Below are positions 49,752 to 57,525 of a DNA stretch of 64,000 nt, piece by piece; the stretch's first letter is position 1, and each line of letters opens with the position of its first letter. Source of the DNA: Shewanella sp. OMA3-2 (lineage in GTDB: Bacteria; Pseudomonadota; Gammaproteobacteria; Enterobacterales; Shewanellaceae); the NCBI RefSeq assembly GCF_021513195.1, contig NZ_CP090974.1, positions 2,244,001 to 2,308,000 of the forward strand, given 5' to 3'. The notes under the pieces were generated by a model. The model searched no databases and had not been told where the DNA came from. It saw only the letters and a list, made by a program, of their open reading frames with translations. The position numbers and the translations under genes are program-made.

Positions 49752-50699
49752 CTACGACTCAACCGTGCCGGCAGCTTGCTGAGCAGTAAAAGCTTGCAAG
49801 ATATCGCTAGCTGAAGCACTCCAAATAGGTTGCTGGCTTAAACGCGATAATATCTGTTCAAAGTACTGAATGCGATGAGGTTGGCCCAGCAACCAAGGAT
49901 GAATATTTAAGGTTAGCATTCGGCCACCTTGTGTTGCGGCTTCTTGGAGTAAAAAATCGCAAGCATCGTTTATTTGATCAACGTAAGCTGTTTCACTGTG
50001 TAGGTTATTACCCAGTATATAGAAGTCTTCTAGCTCAGTTGAAAGCGGCATGGCCCATAAACCATCTTGCTTAAAACGATAGGGCATATCGTCATTTACC
50101 CAGTCAGCACAATAACTAATGCCATTTTCGGCCAGTAGGGCTAAGGTGTTTTGGCTTTGGTTTCTAGCAGGGCTTAACCAACCAGTTACGGCTTGGCCGG
50201 TTAACTCTCTTAACTGATTAACCGACCGAGAAATCAGTTCAGACTCGTCGGCACGGTCCATCTTACCGTGATGCAGGCTATCCATGTTCCAACCATGGCA
50301 TAACACTTCGTTACCACGCGATTTTAGTAGCTGCACTAAGTATGGTGTTCTAATGGCAAGTTCAGTATTTACCGCAAAGGTTGGCGTTATATTAAACTTA
50401 TCTAATGCTTTTAATATTCTAAATAAGCCAACCCGATTACCATAATCACGCAGACTATAATGGCGTAAATCAGGGTAGGGCATCGTCATACCACCAGGGA
50501 CTTTAAATGGTACACCTTTCTGATTTAGCGGGAAAAATTCTAAATTAATATTCACCCAAACCGCTAAGGGTTTATTGTTAGGCCATTGCACTTTTGGTCT
50601 ATCAGTTAGCATTGACCAGTCATATAAATCGTGGTCCATGCCATACCGGCGCACTGGATAGTGTAGAGGGCTATTGGGGTCGGTCACTTTATCTGTCAT
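49752..50699 (-). CDS. Polysaccharide-deacetylase-fold hydrolase, PuuE/allantoinase-like (second copy)
   Basis: 315 aa of the NodB-like beta/alpha barrel in the form seen in cofactor-independent allantoinases: an RDYGNRVGLFRIL motif near 83-95, CHGWNMDSLHHG near 134-145, GWLSPARNQS near 168-177 and NIHPWLLGQPHRI near 266-278. The His-rich stretches match the metal-binding positions. Family members open cyclic amides or remove N-acyl groups; the substrate here is unknown. Its ATG overlaps the stop of the upstream paralogue by 4 bp (ATGA). Confidence 0.85.
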   Translation of the reverse strand: MTDKVTDPNSPLHYPVRRYGMDHDLYDWSMLTDRPKVQWPNNKPLAVWVNINLEFFPLNQKGVPFKVPGGMTMPYPDLRHYSLRDYGNRVGLFRILKALDKFNITPTFAVNTELAIRTPYLVQLLKSRGNEVLCHGWNMDSLHHGKMDRADESELISRSVNQLRELTGQAVTGWLSPARNQSQNTLALLAENGISYCADWVNDDMPYRFKQDGLWAMPLSTELEDFYILGNNLHSETAYVDQINDACDFLLQEAATQGGRMLTLNIHPWLLGQPHRIQYFEQILSRLSQQPIWSASASDILQAFTAQQAAGTVES

Positions 50700-51640
50700 T
50701 TATTGGCTCCTAACTTAGCGCTGATATCGGCTAAGGCAGCATCGTAATAATGTTCACGATAATAGTCGGCAATCTCACGTCCTGTTGTCACCCAGACATC
50801 AGGATGACTAGTGATATAATCCAGCGCTTCTTCAAATGCTTTCATTCTGTGCGGGCAGGCAACTTGGTAATTATGGGTAGGAATACACATAATGGTGCCG
50901 GACTCTTCACCCTCTTGGTAAAGACGATCAAAATTGTCTTTTAACATTTGACCGTAGCGACGCGGCTCTACTTTGTTGACCACATAAGCGATGGTGTCGT
51001 TCATTTCTAGTGAGTAAGGGATAGACACAAAACGCTTATCACTGCGTAACTTAATAGGCGTTGGTTGGTCATCATGAAATAAATCGCAGGTATAAAACCC
51101 AGCGTCATTACCAAACAGTTCGGTGCCAACTTCGGCAAATAAATCTAAGGTTAATTCAGAATGCGACAGCGCGGGTGCAAGATAACCGGCGCAATGCTGG
51201 CCTGTGTGGCGATAAATGGTTTCCATAGAATCGCGGATCATATCGCGCTCTTGTTGCTCAGATAAACCATAGGTATAACGGGTGTTATAAATACCATGAC
51301 TGAAAAACTCCCAGTTACGATCTTTACACATTTGAATAATTTCTGGATGGTGCTCACATAAAGCGGTGGATAAACTTATCGAACCACGGATACCATATTT
51401 ATCGAGTAATGCCATTTGGCGCTGGTGGCCGACACGGTTACCATAATCGCGAATACCATAACCTTGTATCGCAGGATAAGGCTGAGGCCAGGCTTTCCTA
51501 TGCGGGTTTTCTGGCGGGTTTAGCTCGTAAAATTCAATATTAGGTGCAACCCAGAAAGCCAATTTTTTGCCATTGGGCCAACGGATTTTAGGCCTATCTT
51601 GATAAGGCCAGTAATCATAAAAGCTTGGATCTGCTTTCAT
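50696..51640 (-). CDS. Polysaccharide-deacetylase-fold hydrolase, PuuE/allantoinase-like (first copy)
   Basis: 314 aa, paralogous to its downstream neighbour; shares the RDYGNRVGHQRQMALLDKYGI stretch in positions 63-83, SHGIYNTRYTYG near 115, and GYLAPALSHSE near 154-164. The His in the NodB motifs is kept in part (IPTHNYQVACPH near 252). The two copies differ in several of the active-site stretches, suggesting different substrates or a heteromeric enzyme. It begins 14 bp after the cysteine hydrolase gene and is coupled to the second copy. Confidence 0.85.
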   Translation of the reverse strand: MKADPSFYDYWPYQDRPKIRWPNGKKLAFWVAPNIEFYELNPPENPHRKAWPQPYPAIQGYGIRDYGNRVGHQRQMALLDKYGIRGSISLSTALCEHHPEIIQMCKDRNWEFFSHGIYNTRYTYGLSEQQERDMIRDSMETIYRHTGQHCAGYLAPALSHSELTLDLFAEVGTELFGNDAGFYTCDLFHDDQPTPIKLRSDKRFVSIPYSLEMNDTIAYVVNKVEPRRYGQMLKDNFDRLYQEGEESGTIMCIPTHNYQVACPHRMKAFEEALDYITSHPDVWVTTGREIADYYREHYYDAALADISAKLGANK

Positions 51641-51654
51641 CGTGTTCTCCTGTC

Positions 51655-52320
51655 CTATTTTTGTTGTTTAAGCCAATCTAGTACTTCAGACACGTTTAAT
51701 ACGTCAGCATACTTTAATGCCATATCGGTAAGGTTAGCGTAATGATAGCTTTCATGTTTATCAGCGACACATTCTTCAGGCACTATTGTGCGGTAACCAC
51801 GCGATAATGAGTCCACAGCAGTAGCGCGAATGCAGCCTGAAGTTGAGCCACCGGTAATGATCACTGTATCGGCTTGGTGCCAGGTTAGTAATGATTGTAG
51901 TTGGGTTTCAAAAAAAGCAGAGGGCATTTTTTTGCAGTAAATAACATCACGTTTTGCGTCAATTTGCACTCGATCATCAAACTCTGCGCGCTCTGAATTA
52001 AACTTAATATTTTGTAGCGAGTCTGGTGTGTCTGTGCGCGTGGCCCATATGCCTGCATCTTCGCCTGAATCCATGTAAGCAACATAAGTCCAAACTACCG
52101 GCCAGCCTAAGCGACGACATTCAGTGGCTAATTGGTTCATATAATCAATTTGATTAGGGTCGGTCTCATAAGCTGTAGCGAACTTACCTACAGCAGTATA
52201 AGCTTTTTGTGGATCGACATTGATTAAAACGGCTTTTTTACCAAAACCAAAACGTTTTCTAGCAGGATTATTTTTTACATCTAAATAAATTTCTTTAGCG
52301 GTTTTATTTGAGGTTTGCAT
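51655..52320 (-). CDS. Isochorismatase-like cysteine hydrolase (N-carbamoylsarcosine amidase type)
   Basis: 221 aa with the family triad: Asp in LINVDPQKAY (about residue 36), Lys in YCKKMPSAFF (about 130) and the nucleophile Cys in GGSTSGCIRATAVDS (about 163, with the cis-peptide before it). Members hydrolyse N-carbamoyl or other small amides (CSHase, RutB, nicotinamidase). First gene of a three-gene minus-strand operon; with two cyclic-amidase-like partners this suggests release of carbamate or ammonia from a ureide-like substrate, an inference only. Confidence 0.9.
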   Translation of the reverse strand: MQTSNKTAKEIYLDVKNNPARKRFGFGKKAVLINVDPQKAYTAVGKFATAYETDPNQIDYMNQLATECRRLGWPVVWTYVAYMDSGEDAGIWATRTDTPDSLQNIKFNSERAEFDDRVQIDAKRDVIYCKKMPSAFFETQLQSLLTWHQADTVIITGGSTSGCIRATAVDSLSRGYRTIVPEECVADKHESYHYANLTDMALKYADVLNVSEVLDWLKQQK

Positions 52321-52698
52321 TTTACACCTGTAATTGCAGACATAGGTTATAAAATACTACGACAATGTCAGTGCTGGCCAATTGACAAATATCAGACGAA
52401 GCAACAATCATTTCTATTACGTGGCCGCAAGATAAGAAAACTCAGCCCTAAAAATGAGTGTTGCTTGGCAGGCTTGGTGAAAGCATGAATGTTGACTTTT
52501 AGAACGTTACGGTTAATGAACCTATTAAGCCTATCTATTTGCGGTGCTTTTGCTTTCTAGCAAATCAAGCCACATTGAAATCTTGTCAGTAAGGTTGGTG
52601 ACGTGGTATCACAATAAAAGAATCGATACAGAGCAATAGTATCTGTTAAAGCACTTAATTGGGCTACCAACGAATTTTAACTATGAGAGTTTTGATAA
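52321..52698. other. Divergent intergenic region of the 50-64 kb cluster
   Basis: 378 bp between the minus-strand hydrolase trio and the plus-strand crotonase gene, so it should carry the control elements for both arms. An imperfect palindrome GTGA-N7-TCAC at 52598-52612 is the only operator-like pattern I noticed; it does not fit a CRP site. No regulator gene lies in the cluster within the window. Confidence 0.4.
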
Positions 52699-53472
52699 AT
52701 GTCAACAATATCGCTGAGTGTGACTGGAAAAATTGCCAAAATAACCATCAATAGAGCCGATAAACGCAATGCGCTAAATAAAGCGATGTGGCAGCAATTA
52801 GCTGATTTTTGTGATCAATTAGCCAATGATATTAAGCCACGTGTGGTGGTAGTTCAGGCCGAGGGCGATAAAGCGTTTAGTGCAGGGGCTGATATTGCCG
52901 AGCTAACAGAAATGCTGGCGTCACCTGAGTTATTACAACAAAACAACGATATTGTGCAGCAAGCACAATTAAAATTGCAGCGCTTACCTTGTGTCACGAT
53001 AGCGGCCATAAATGGCGCCTGTTTTGGTGGTGGCCTAGGTATAGCACTGTGTTGTGATTTTAGAATTGCTGCTAGCCATGCCACTTTTGCCATCACGCCA
53101 GCCAAACTAGGCTTATTGTACAGTATTGAAGATACACAGCGCTTAGTACAAACCGTTGGTTTACCCACAGCTAAAGCCATGTTGTATTTGGGGAAAGCGC
53201 AAACTGCAGAGCAAGCCATAAATAATAAACTTATTCATCAAGTGGTTGCAGCAAACGAGTTAGATTCAGCAGTACAAAGCTTTATTAATGACATAGTTGC
53301 TGCCAGTGGTAGCGCAATCCAAGGCATGAAGCAAACCTTAGCGTATTTAATGGCAGATCCAACGTTGCAACAAGCAGAAATACGCCAGTTATCTCAGCAG
53401 GCATTTGACTCAAATGATTTTAAAAAAGCGTCGCAAGCTTTTATGACTAAAACCAAAGTGGAGTTTGATTAA
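52699..53472 (+). CDS. Crotonase/enoyl-CoA hydratase-family protein
   Basis: 257 aa with the CoA-binding and oxyanion-hole motifs FSAGADIAELTE (about 53-64) and INGACFGGGLGIAL (about 100-113). The two glutamates that add water in true enoyl-CoA hydratases correspond here to Gly in GGGLG and Ala in TPAKLGL, so a plain hydratase reaction is doubtful; hydrolysis, isomerisation or decarboxylation of an acyl-CoA are other crotonase activities. It overlaps the thioesterase ATG by one base and is the first gene of the plus-strand arm. Confidence 0.88.
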   Translation: MSTISLSVTGKIAKITINRADKRNALNKAMWQQLADFCDQLANDIKPRVVVVQAEGDKAFSAGADIAELTEMLASPELLQQNNDIVQQAQLKLQRLPCVTIAAINGACFGGGLGIALCCDFRIAASHATFAITPAKLGLLYSIEDTQRLVQTVGLPTAKAMLYLGKAQTAEQAINNKLIHQVVAANELDSAVQSFINDIVAASGSAIQGMKQTLAYLMADPTLQQAEIRQLSQQAFDSNDFKKASQAFMTKTKVEFD

Positions 53473-53884
53473 TGAACAAGTTAGCAAGCCTTGGCTATAC
53501 GCTATGTGAAGACATGCAAGGTTTTAGCACAATAGCGGGGCCGTATTATGAAAAAACCGAGCAGGGAATAGTAACCGGGCACTAGAGATTACCCAGCAGC
53601 ATTTAAATCCACAAGGGGTGGTTCACGGTGGGGTGTCGTTAGCCATGATGGATTTTGTGATTTATCGCGCGATAGGAGATGAGCTTACGCATGATAAACA
53701 ATTTGCCACTATTCAGTTAAATACCAACTTTTTAGCGGCAGTAAAACTTGGCGATATAGTTTATGGTCGCGGTCGCATTCAGCGTAGTACTCGGTCAGTT
53801 ATCTTTGCCGAAGGCGAACTTTATACCGAATCGCGTTCCACCATGCAGGGCACTGGTATTTGGAAAGTGCTTGGGGCTAAATAA
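53472..53884 (+). pseudogene. Hotdog thioesterase (PaaI-like), frameshifted
   Basis: Starts with the ATG overlapping the crotonase stop and reads MNKLASLGYTLCEDMQGFST, then breaks near 53564 at GCAGGG; the remainder, NSNRALEITQQHLNPQGVVH and VVHGGVSLAMMDFVIYRAIG, is in the next frame to 53884. One missing base, for example in the G run or one C of a CCAGGG, accounts for it. Corrected length is 137 aa, a normal PaaI-type thioesterase that would release free acid from a CoA ester. Likely a read error. Confidence 0.88.
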
Positions 53885-54016
53885 AGGCGTCAAATGTTGT
53901 GATTAGTATTCTTTATTAATCAGTTGTTTAACTGTGTTTTATGCGATTTTGACTTTTATCAAGGCTTATTGCTTCTGTTTAACACACTCTGATTATTCTA
54001 TTAAGGGAGAAACACC

Positions 54017-54955
54017 ATGCACATTAAACCTATGCACACCAAACGACGACCATTGCGCTTATTGTCCTTAGCCGCTGGCTTAACGTCATTACTGAGTATT
54101 CAGTTACATGCAGCGCCTATTGATCTTAACACGCCAGACGGTGCGACTACCGCCTCGCGAAAAATTCAGTGTTCAACTGTAGATGACAAACCGGTATTTT
54201 ATAGCTGGGAAGGTAAATTGTTTTCTCGTCGCATGGGTGAGGCTGATCAGCATCTGTTTGATATTGAAGGTTACAGTGTTCGTGCGTGTAAAACAGTTGA
54301 TGGTGGCAAGCAAGGTAAAAGCTTTAAGTTAGTCACTCGAGAAATTTTACTTTATAAAGATAAAAAAACTGGCAAGCCGCTTAAAACTTGGCTTAACCCT
54401 TGGACAAATGAAGAAGTCGACGTATTCCAAGTATTAAACGATCCTGTTAACCAGCCGGTTAGATTTAACCGTGATAAAAACGGTAAAGTATTACCTTATG
54501 CGGCTAAATTCATGGCTAGCCAACAAGCTGATCGCTGGTGGTTAACTTTGCCAGTACCTTTATTTTATCATAACCCGCTTGCTGGTGATTATCAGAAGCA
54601 AGTCGGTGGCATATATCATGCGACAGAGTTATTTAACTTTTTAGGTGATATTGACAGTCTAGTCGATGAAAAAACAGATACGGCTGATGTACAAGTCGGT
54701 TGGGTTAGAATATCAGATTGGCTACCGTTTATGATGATGAGTGGTCGCGAAGGCGGTATTTATATTCATGCAGCGGGTCGTAAACTTGGCAAGTATGACG
54801 AGGTGAGTGACACCATGAAATCGTTTATTGCTGCAGAAGCACCTAAGTATAGTGTGCCACCACCAACCAATGATAATAGACCAAATGATACTAGCTGGAC
54901 TACCTATAAAAAGGATGTACCAGGTGCACCATTTGCATCACCAACAAGTCATTAA
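54017..54955 (+). CDS. Exported DUF1838 family protein
   Basis: 312 aa with a twin-Arg-free signal peptide (basic TKRRPLRLL, hydrophobic LSLAAGLTSLLSIQ, cleavage near LHA-APID). The mature part is DUF1838: CSTVDDKPVFYSWEGKLFSR near 45-64, LVTREILLY, LNPWTNEEVDVFQVLNDPV and a conserved SDWLPFMMMSGREGG near 237-251. No reaction is known for DUF1838. The hydrophobic aromatic-rich motifs suggest binding of a small organic compound in the periplasm, an inference. Followed by its own strong terminator. Confidence 0.85.
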   Translation: MHIKPMHTKRRPLRLLSLAAGLTSLLSIQLHAAPIDLNTPDGATTASRKIQCSTVDDKPVFYSWEGKLFSRRMGEADQHLFDIEGYSVRACKTVDGGKQGKSFKLVTREILLYKDKKTGKPLKTWLNPWTNEEVDVFQVLNDPVNQPVRFNRDKNGKVLPYAAKFMASQQADRWWLTLPVPLFYHNPLAGDYQKQVGGIYHATELFNFLGDIDSLVDEKTDTADVQVGWVRISDWLPFMMMSGREGGIYIHAAGRKLGKYDEVSDTMKSFIAAEAPKYSVPPPTNDNRPNDTSWTTYKKDVPGAPFASPTSH

Positions 54956-55011
54956 ACGCTAAATTCACTTCCCGTTTTTCAACCAAATTTATTCATAGTG
55001 TAATATGTAAG

Positions 55012-55037
55012 CCCGCGTAATAACGCGGGTTTTTTTT
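55012..55037 (+). terminator. Terminator after the DUF1838 gene
   Basis: CCCGCGT and its complement with an AATA loop followed by T8, 57 bases past the stop. The downstream genes therefore need their own promoter. Confidence 0.92.
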
Positions 55038-55062
55038 ATTCCTATCCGTAAATTTACAGTTA

Positions 55063-55076
55063 TTGATAAAGATCAA
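55063..55076. promoter_or_regulatory. FNR/EtrA-type operator upstream of the 243-aa gene
   Basis: TTGATAAAGATCAA, an exact match to the FNR consensus TTGAT-N4-ATCAA. It sits about 80 bases before the ATG at 55143 and about 33 bases before a TATGAA that could serve as a -10 box (55102-55107), which places it close to the -41.5 position of FNR-activated promoters. EtrA is the FNR homologue of Shewanella, so oxygen-limited control is expected. Confidence 0.72.
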
Positions 55077-55142
55077 CGCATCTTTTCTGACCTCACTTCA
55101 CTATGAACCTAATAAGGCTAATTAGCTGATTAGGAGTATCGA

Positions 55143-55874
55143 ATGAAACATAGAACTATCCAAGGCACCATACTTTATACCAGTAAAAAACCTGAACGTA
55201 TGGATCAAGAACGTGGCCGAGAGTTTTTTAGTATTACTACCCAGTCTGATGACGTAAAAGTATTACATGCTCATTGTGAAATTGATGATGCACCTAATGT
55301 GGTGCGTGACGTTATTCTAGCCATGAACTCAGATGCTAGCCCAATAGATTGCAGTGTGCGCATTAGTGTTGGCGATAAATATGAAGGCTCTGGTTGGATG
55401 CGTTTCACGCCAAATTATGTCGAATGTGAAAGCCATAATCAGCGCGATGGCCGTATTACCCAAAAAGTAGATATTTCGACGCCAGTAAAATGGTTGCAAG
55501 CACACCCTATCGTGGGTGATGCGTTATTAATGCGTATGTATGATTTAAGCCAAGGTCCGGGTAAAACCTTCTTTCCCGATCTATTCTTAACTTCTCCCGA
55601 TCACCGTGGTGCGACTGGCCCATTACTGTTTAAAACCGGTTTTGGTATTCGGTATGTCGGTGAAGAAACAATTACGGTGAAAGCAGGTACTTTTAACGCC
55701 CGTCATTTCCAGGTGGTAGATACCGCCGGTAATTTACCTGAAGAGCACCCGCCTTACAATTTGTGGTGTACTGCAGATGATGATTACTTATTTTTAAAAG
55801 CGGGCGTAGAAGGTTATATGAAAACTTTTTATGAGCTAGTGGATTATAAAATTACCGAGAGAGGCCAGTCATGA
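55143..55874 (+). CDS. Conserved-looking protein of 243 aa, function unknown
   Basis: I do not recognise a family. No signal peptide or membrane segment. Alternating hydrophobic residues suggest a mostly beta fold, with recurrent aromatic and acidic positions: GSGWMRFTPNYVECESHNQR near 86-105, FGIRYVGEETITVKAGTF near 163-180, and LWCTADDDYLFLKAGVEGYM near 203-222. The KAGTFNARHF stretch faintly recalls DUF3108-type proteins. A Shine-Dalgarno-like AGGAG lies about 8 bases before the ATG. Its end overlaps the methyltransferase gene (ATGA), so the two should be made together under the FNR-type site. Confidence 0.78.
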   Translation: MKHRTIQGTILYTSKKPERMDQERGREFFSITTQSDDVKVLHAHCEIDDAPNVVRDVILAMNSDASPIDCSVRISVGDKYEGSGWMRFTPNYVECESHNQRDGRITQKVDISTPVKWLQAHPIVGDALLMRMYDLSQGPGKTFFPDLFLTSPDHRGATGPLLFKTGFGIRYVGEETITVKAGTFNARHFQVVDTAGNLPEEHPPYNLWCTADDDYLFLKAGVEGYMKTFYELVDYKITERGQS

Positions 55875-57067
55875 GTAATGTAAAGACACTGCCTTCATGG
55901 CGAGCGCTCACTCAGCATGGCGTCATGCCACAAGCTAATCATGATGAAGCCGCGCGTTTAAACGTATTAACTCATTTAAACCTGCATTTAAGTAGCCGGG
56001 TGATACCAGGGTTACGCCAAGTGTATGAGAAACATGTTCATCCTGCTTTTGTTAAAGAGCACGGTCGTGAACCAGAAACTCGACATGAAGTACGCAAAGT
56101 GATGATGGAAGATGGCTATTGCCAATTGTGGAGCGCACTTAGACGTAACACTATGGAAATGCGTCATCAGACAGGTAGAGCAATGGTATTACGCCAAGCT
56201 GATGCATTGTCTAAAAAAGTAGAACAGTTAAATAAAGGCTGCGATACCTTACAACTTGACCCAACAATTGAAGTCCCCGCCAATATTAGTCAAGTTGATA
56301 TTCACTGCCAACCAGGTTGTTATTACCAAGAATATTATGATCAAGATGTCACCGTAGCGGCTAGCTATGATGTCGGTTTATTTGTTACCACAGCTGGTTT
56401 ACTCGGTGCATTAAGTGACGGTGGTGGCCAAGCTATTGCAAATTGGCTTAAAGCCGAGCACCCGAATTTTAAACCTAAGCGTATTTTAGATTTGGGTTGT
56501 ACGGTTGGTCACAATGCCGTCCCCCTAGCCCAAGCATTTCCAGATGCAGAAGTGATTGCTATTGACGTTGCTACGCCTTGCTTACGTTATGCCCATGCCC
56601 GCGCTAAATCGCTGGGTGTTGACAACATTAGCTTTGTGCAAGCGAATGTTGAATCTTTACCGCAGTACGCAGATGAAAGCTTTGATCTTATTACTTCTGC
56701 CATGTTTTGGCATGAAGCATCACACAAAATGCTGCCTAAAGCGTTAAAAACAGTACAGCGTTTACTTAAGCCTGAAGGGTTAACTATCCACTTAGAGCAA
56801 CCGCAATATCACGGTAAAAGTGTGTTTGAACAGTTTATGCGTGATTGGGATACTTATAACAACAACGAACCTTACTGGGGGCCTATGCATGATCTTGATC
56901 TTGCAGAGCAACTTGATAAAGCCGGTTTTGATGGTTCTGCCATGTTTGAAGTTGGTGTGGTCGCTAAAGTGGACGAGAAAATTTTTGGTAAATCTGCTGC
57001 AGGTGATTCTGGCGAAGATTTCGGCCGGGCACCGGTTTGGAATGCTTTTGGTCTCTGGAAAAAATAA
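55871..57067 (+). CDS. Class I SAM-dependent methyltransferase
   Basis: 398 aa. The N-terminal 180 residues are helical and specific to this protein, with a Cys pair around DIHCQPGCYYQEYYDQDVT. The SAM fold starts at RILDLGCTVGHNAVPLAQA (about 200-218), with the acidic IAID after strand 2 and FDLITSAMFWHE as motif IV. Its first glycine loop GCTVG is typical of ubiquinone-type methyltransferases. Substrate unknown; it may methylate an intermediate or product of the cluster. Confidence 0.88.
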   Translation: MSNVKTLPSWRALTQHGVMPQANHDEAARLNVLTHLNLHLSSRVIPGLRQVYEKHVHPAFVKEHGREPETRHEVRKVMMEDGYCQLWSALRRNTMEMRHQTGRAMVLRQADALSKKVEQLNKGCDTLQLDPTIEVPANISQVDIHCQPGCYYQEYYDQDVTVAASYDVGLFVTTAGLLGALSDGGGQAIANWLKAEHPNFKPKRILDLGCTVGHNAVPLAQAFPDAEVIAIDVATPCLRYAHARAKSLGVDNISFVQANVESLPQYADESFDLITSAMFWHEASHKMLPKALKTVQRLLKPEGLTIHLEQPQYHGKSVFEQFMRDWDTYNNNEPYWGPMHDLDLAEQLDKAGFDGSAMFEVGVVAKVDEKIFGKSAAGDSGEDFGRAPVWNAFGLWKK

Positions 57068-57126
57068 GCCGCTTAGTTTATTTAAGTAACGGGTAAAAGC
57101 CGCAGACAGCGTTGAGGAACAGAATA

Positions 57127-57519
57127 ATGACAAGTGCGAATACAAGTACCAAAAAAAGTAGCGCCGATATAGATATTTTAGATTTAGCCGGTACTAAGGC
57201 AAAAGGGCAACGGCCTTATTTTTTAGCCGATAAACAGGTTGAGCAAGTGCTGTCTATCGCCATGGCAGTAGCAACAGAACTGGCTGTTACCCGCGAGCGC
57301 TTAGCCAGTTTAGAAGCGGTATTAGCCGAAAAAGGCATTATAAGTGCAGATGCTATTGAGCAGTTTTCTCCTAGCGCTAAGCATACCGCCGCAAGAAGTC
57401 TTGATACTCAAGAATACCTTGCCCGCATTTTACGTATTGTGCAGCAAGATAAAGAAGAGATAAGTCAGGATGACAAGTCGATGGAACAGTTACAACGTGA
57501 ACTTACCCAGACTGATTAA
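57127..57519 (+). CDS. Small helical protein, function unknown
   Basis: 130 aa from the ATG at 57127, which has GAGGA upstream; the frame is open to 57112. After a Ser/Thr/Lys N-terminus it is almost all helix, e.g. AMAVATELAVTRERLASLEA near 54-73, and an acidic DKEEISQDDKSMEQLQRELT tail. It could be a subunit or scaffold; similar short proteins near multi-subunit enzymes are common, but I recognise no family. It lies 6 bp before the first MmgE/PrpD gene. Confidence 0.7.
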   Translation: MTSANTSTKKSSADIDILDLAGTKAKGQRPYFLADKQVEQVLSIAMAVATELAVTRERLASLEAVLAEKGIISADAIEQFSPSAKHTAARSLDTQEYLARILRIVQQDKEEISQDDKSMEQLQRELTQTD

Positions 57520-57525
57520 TCGCAG

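Noticed and set aside
52598..52612. CRP site in front of the crotonase gene
   Set aside because: The half sites GTGA and TCAC are 7 apart instead of 6, and the flanks do not fit; left as a weak palindrome.
53618..53884. The downstream 88 codons as a complete thioesterase
   Set aside because: A normal hotdog protein needs the first part, which is present in the other frame directly upstream.
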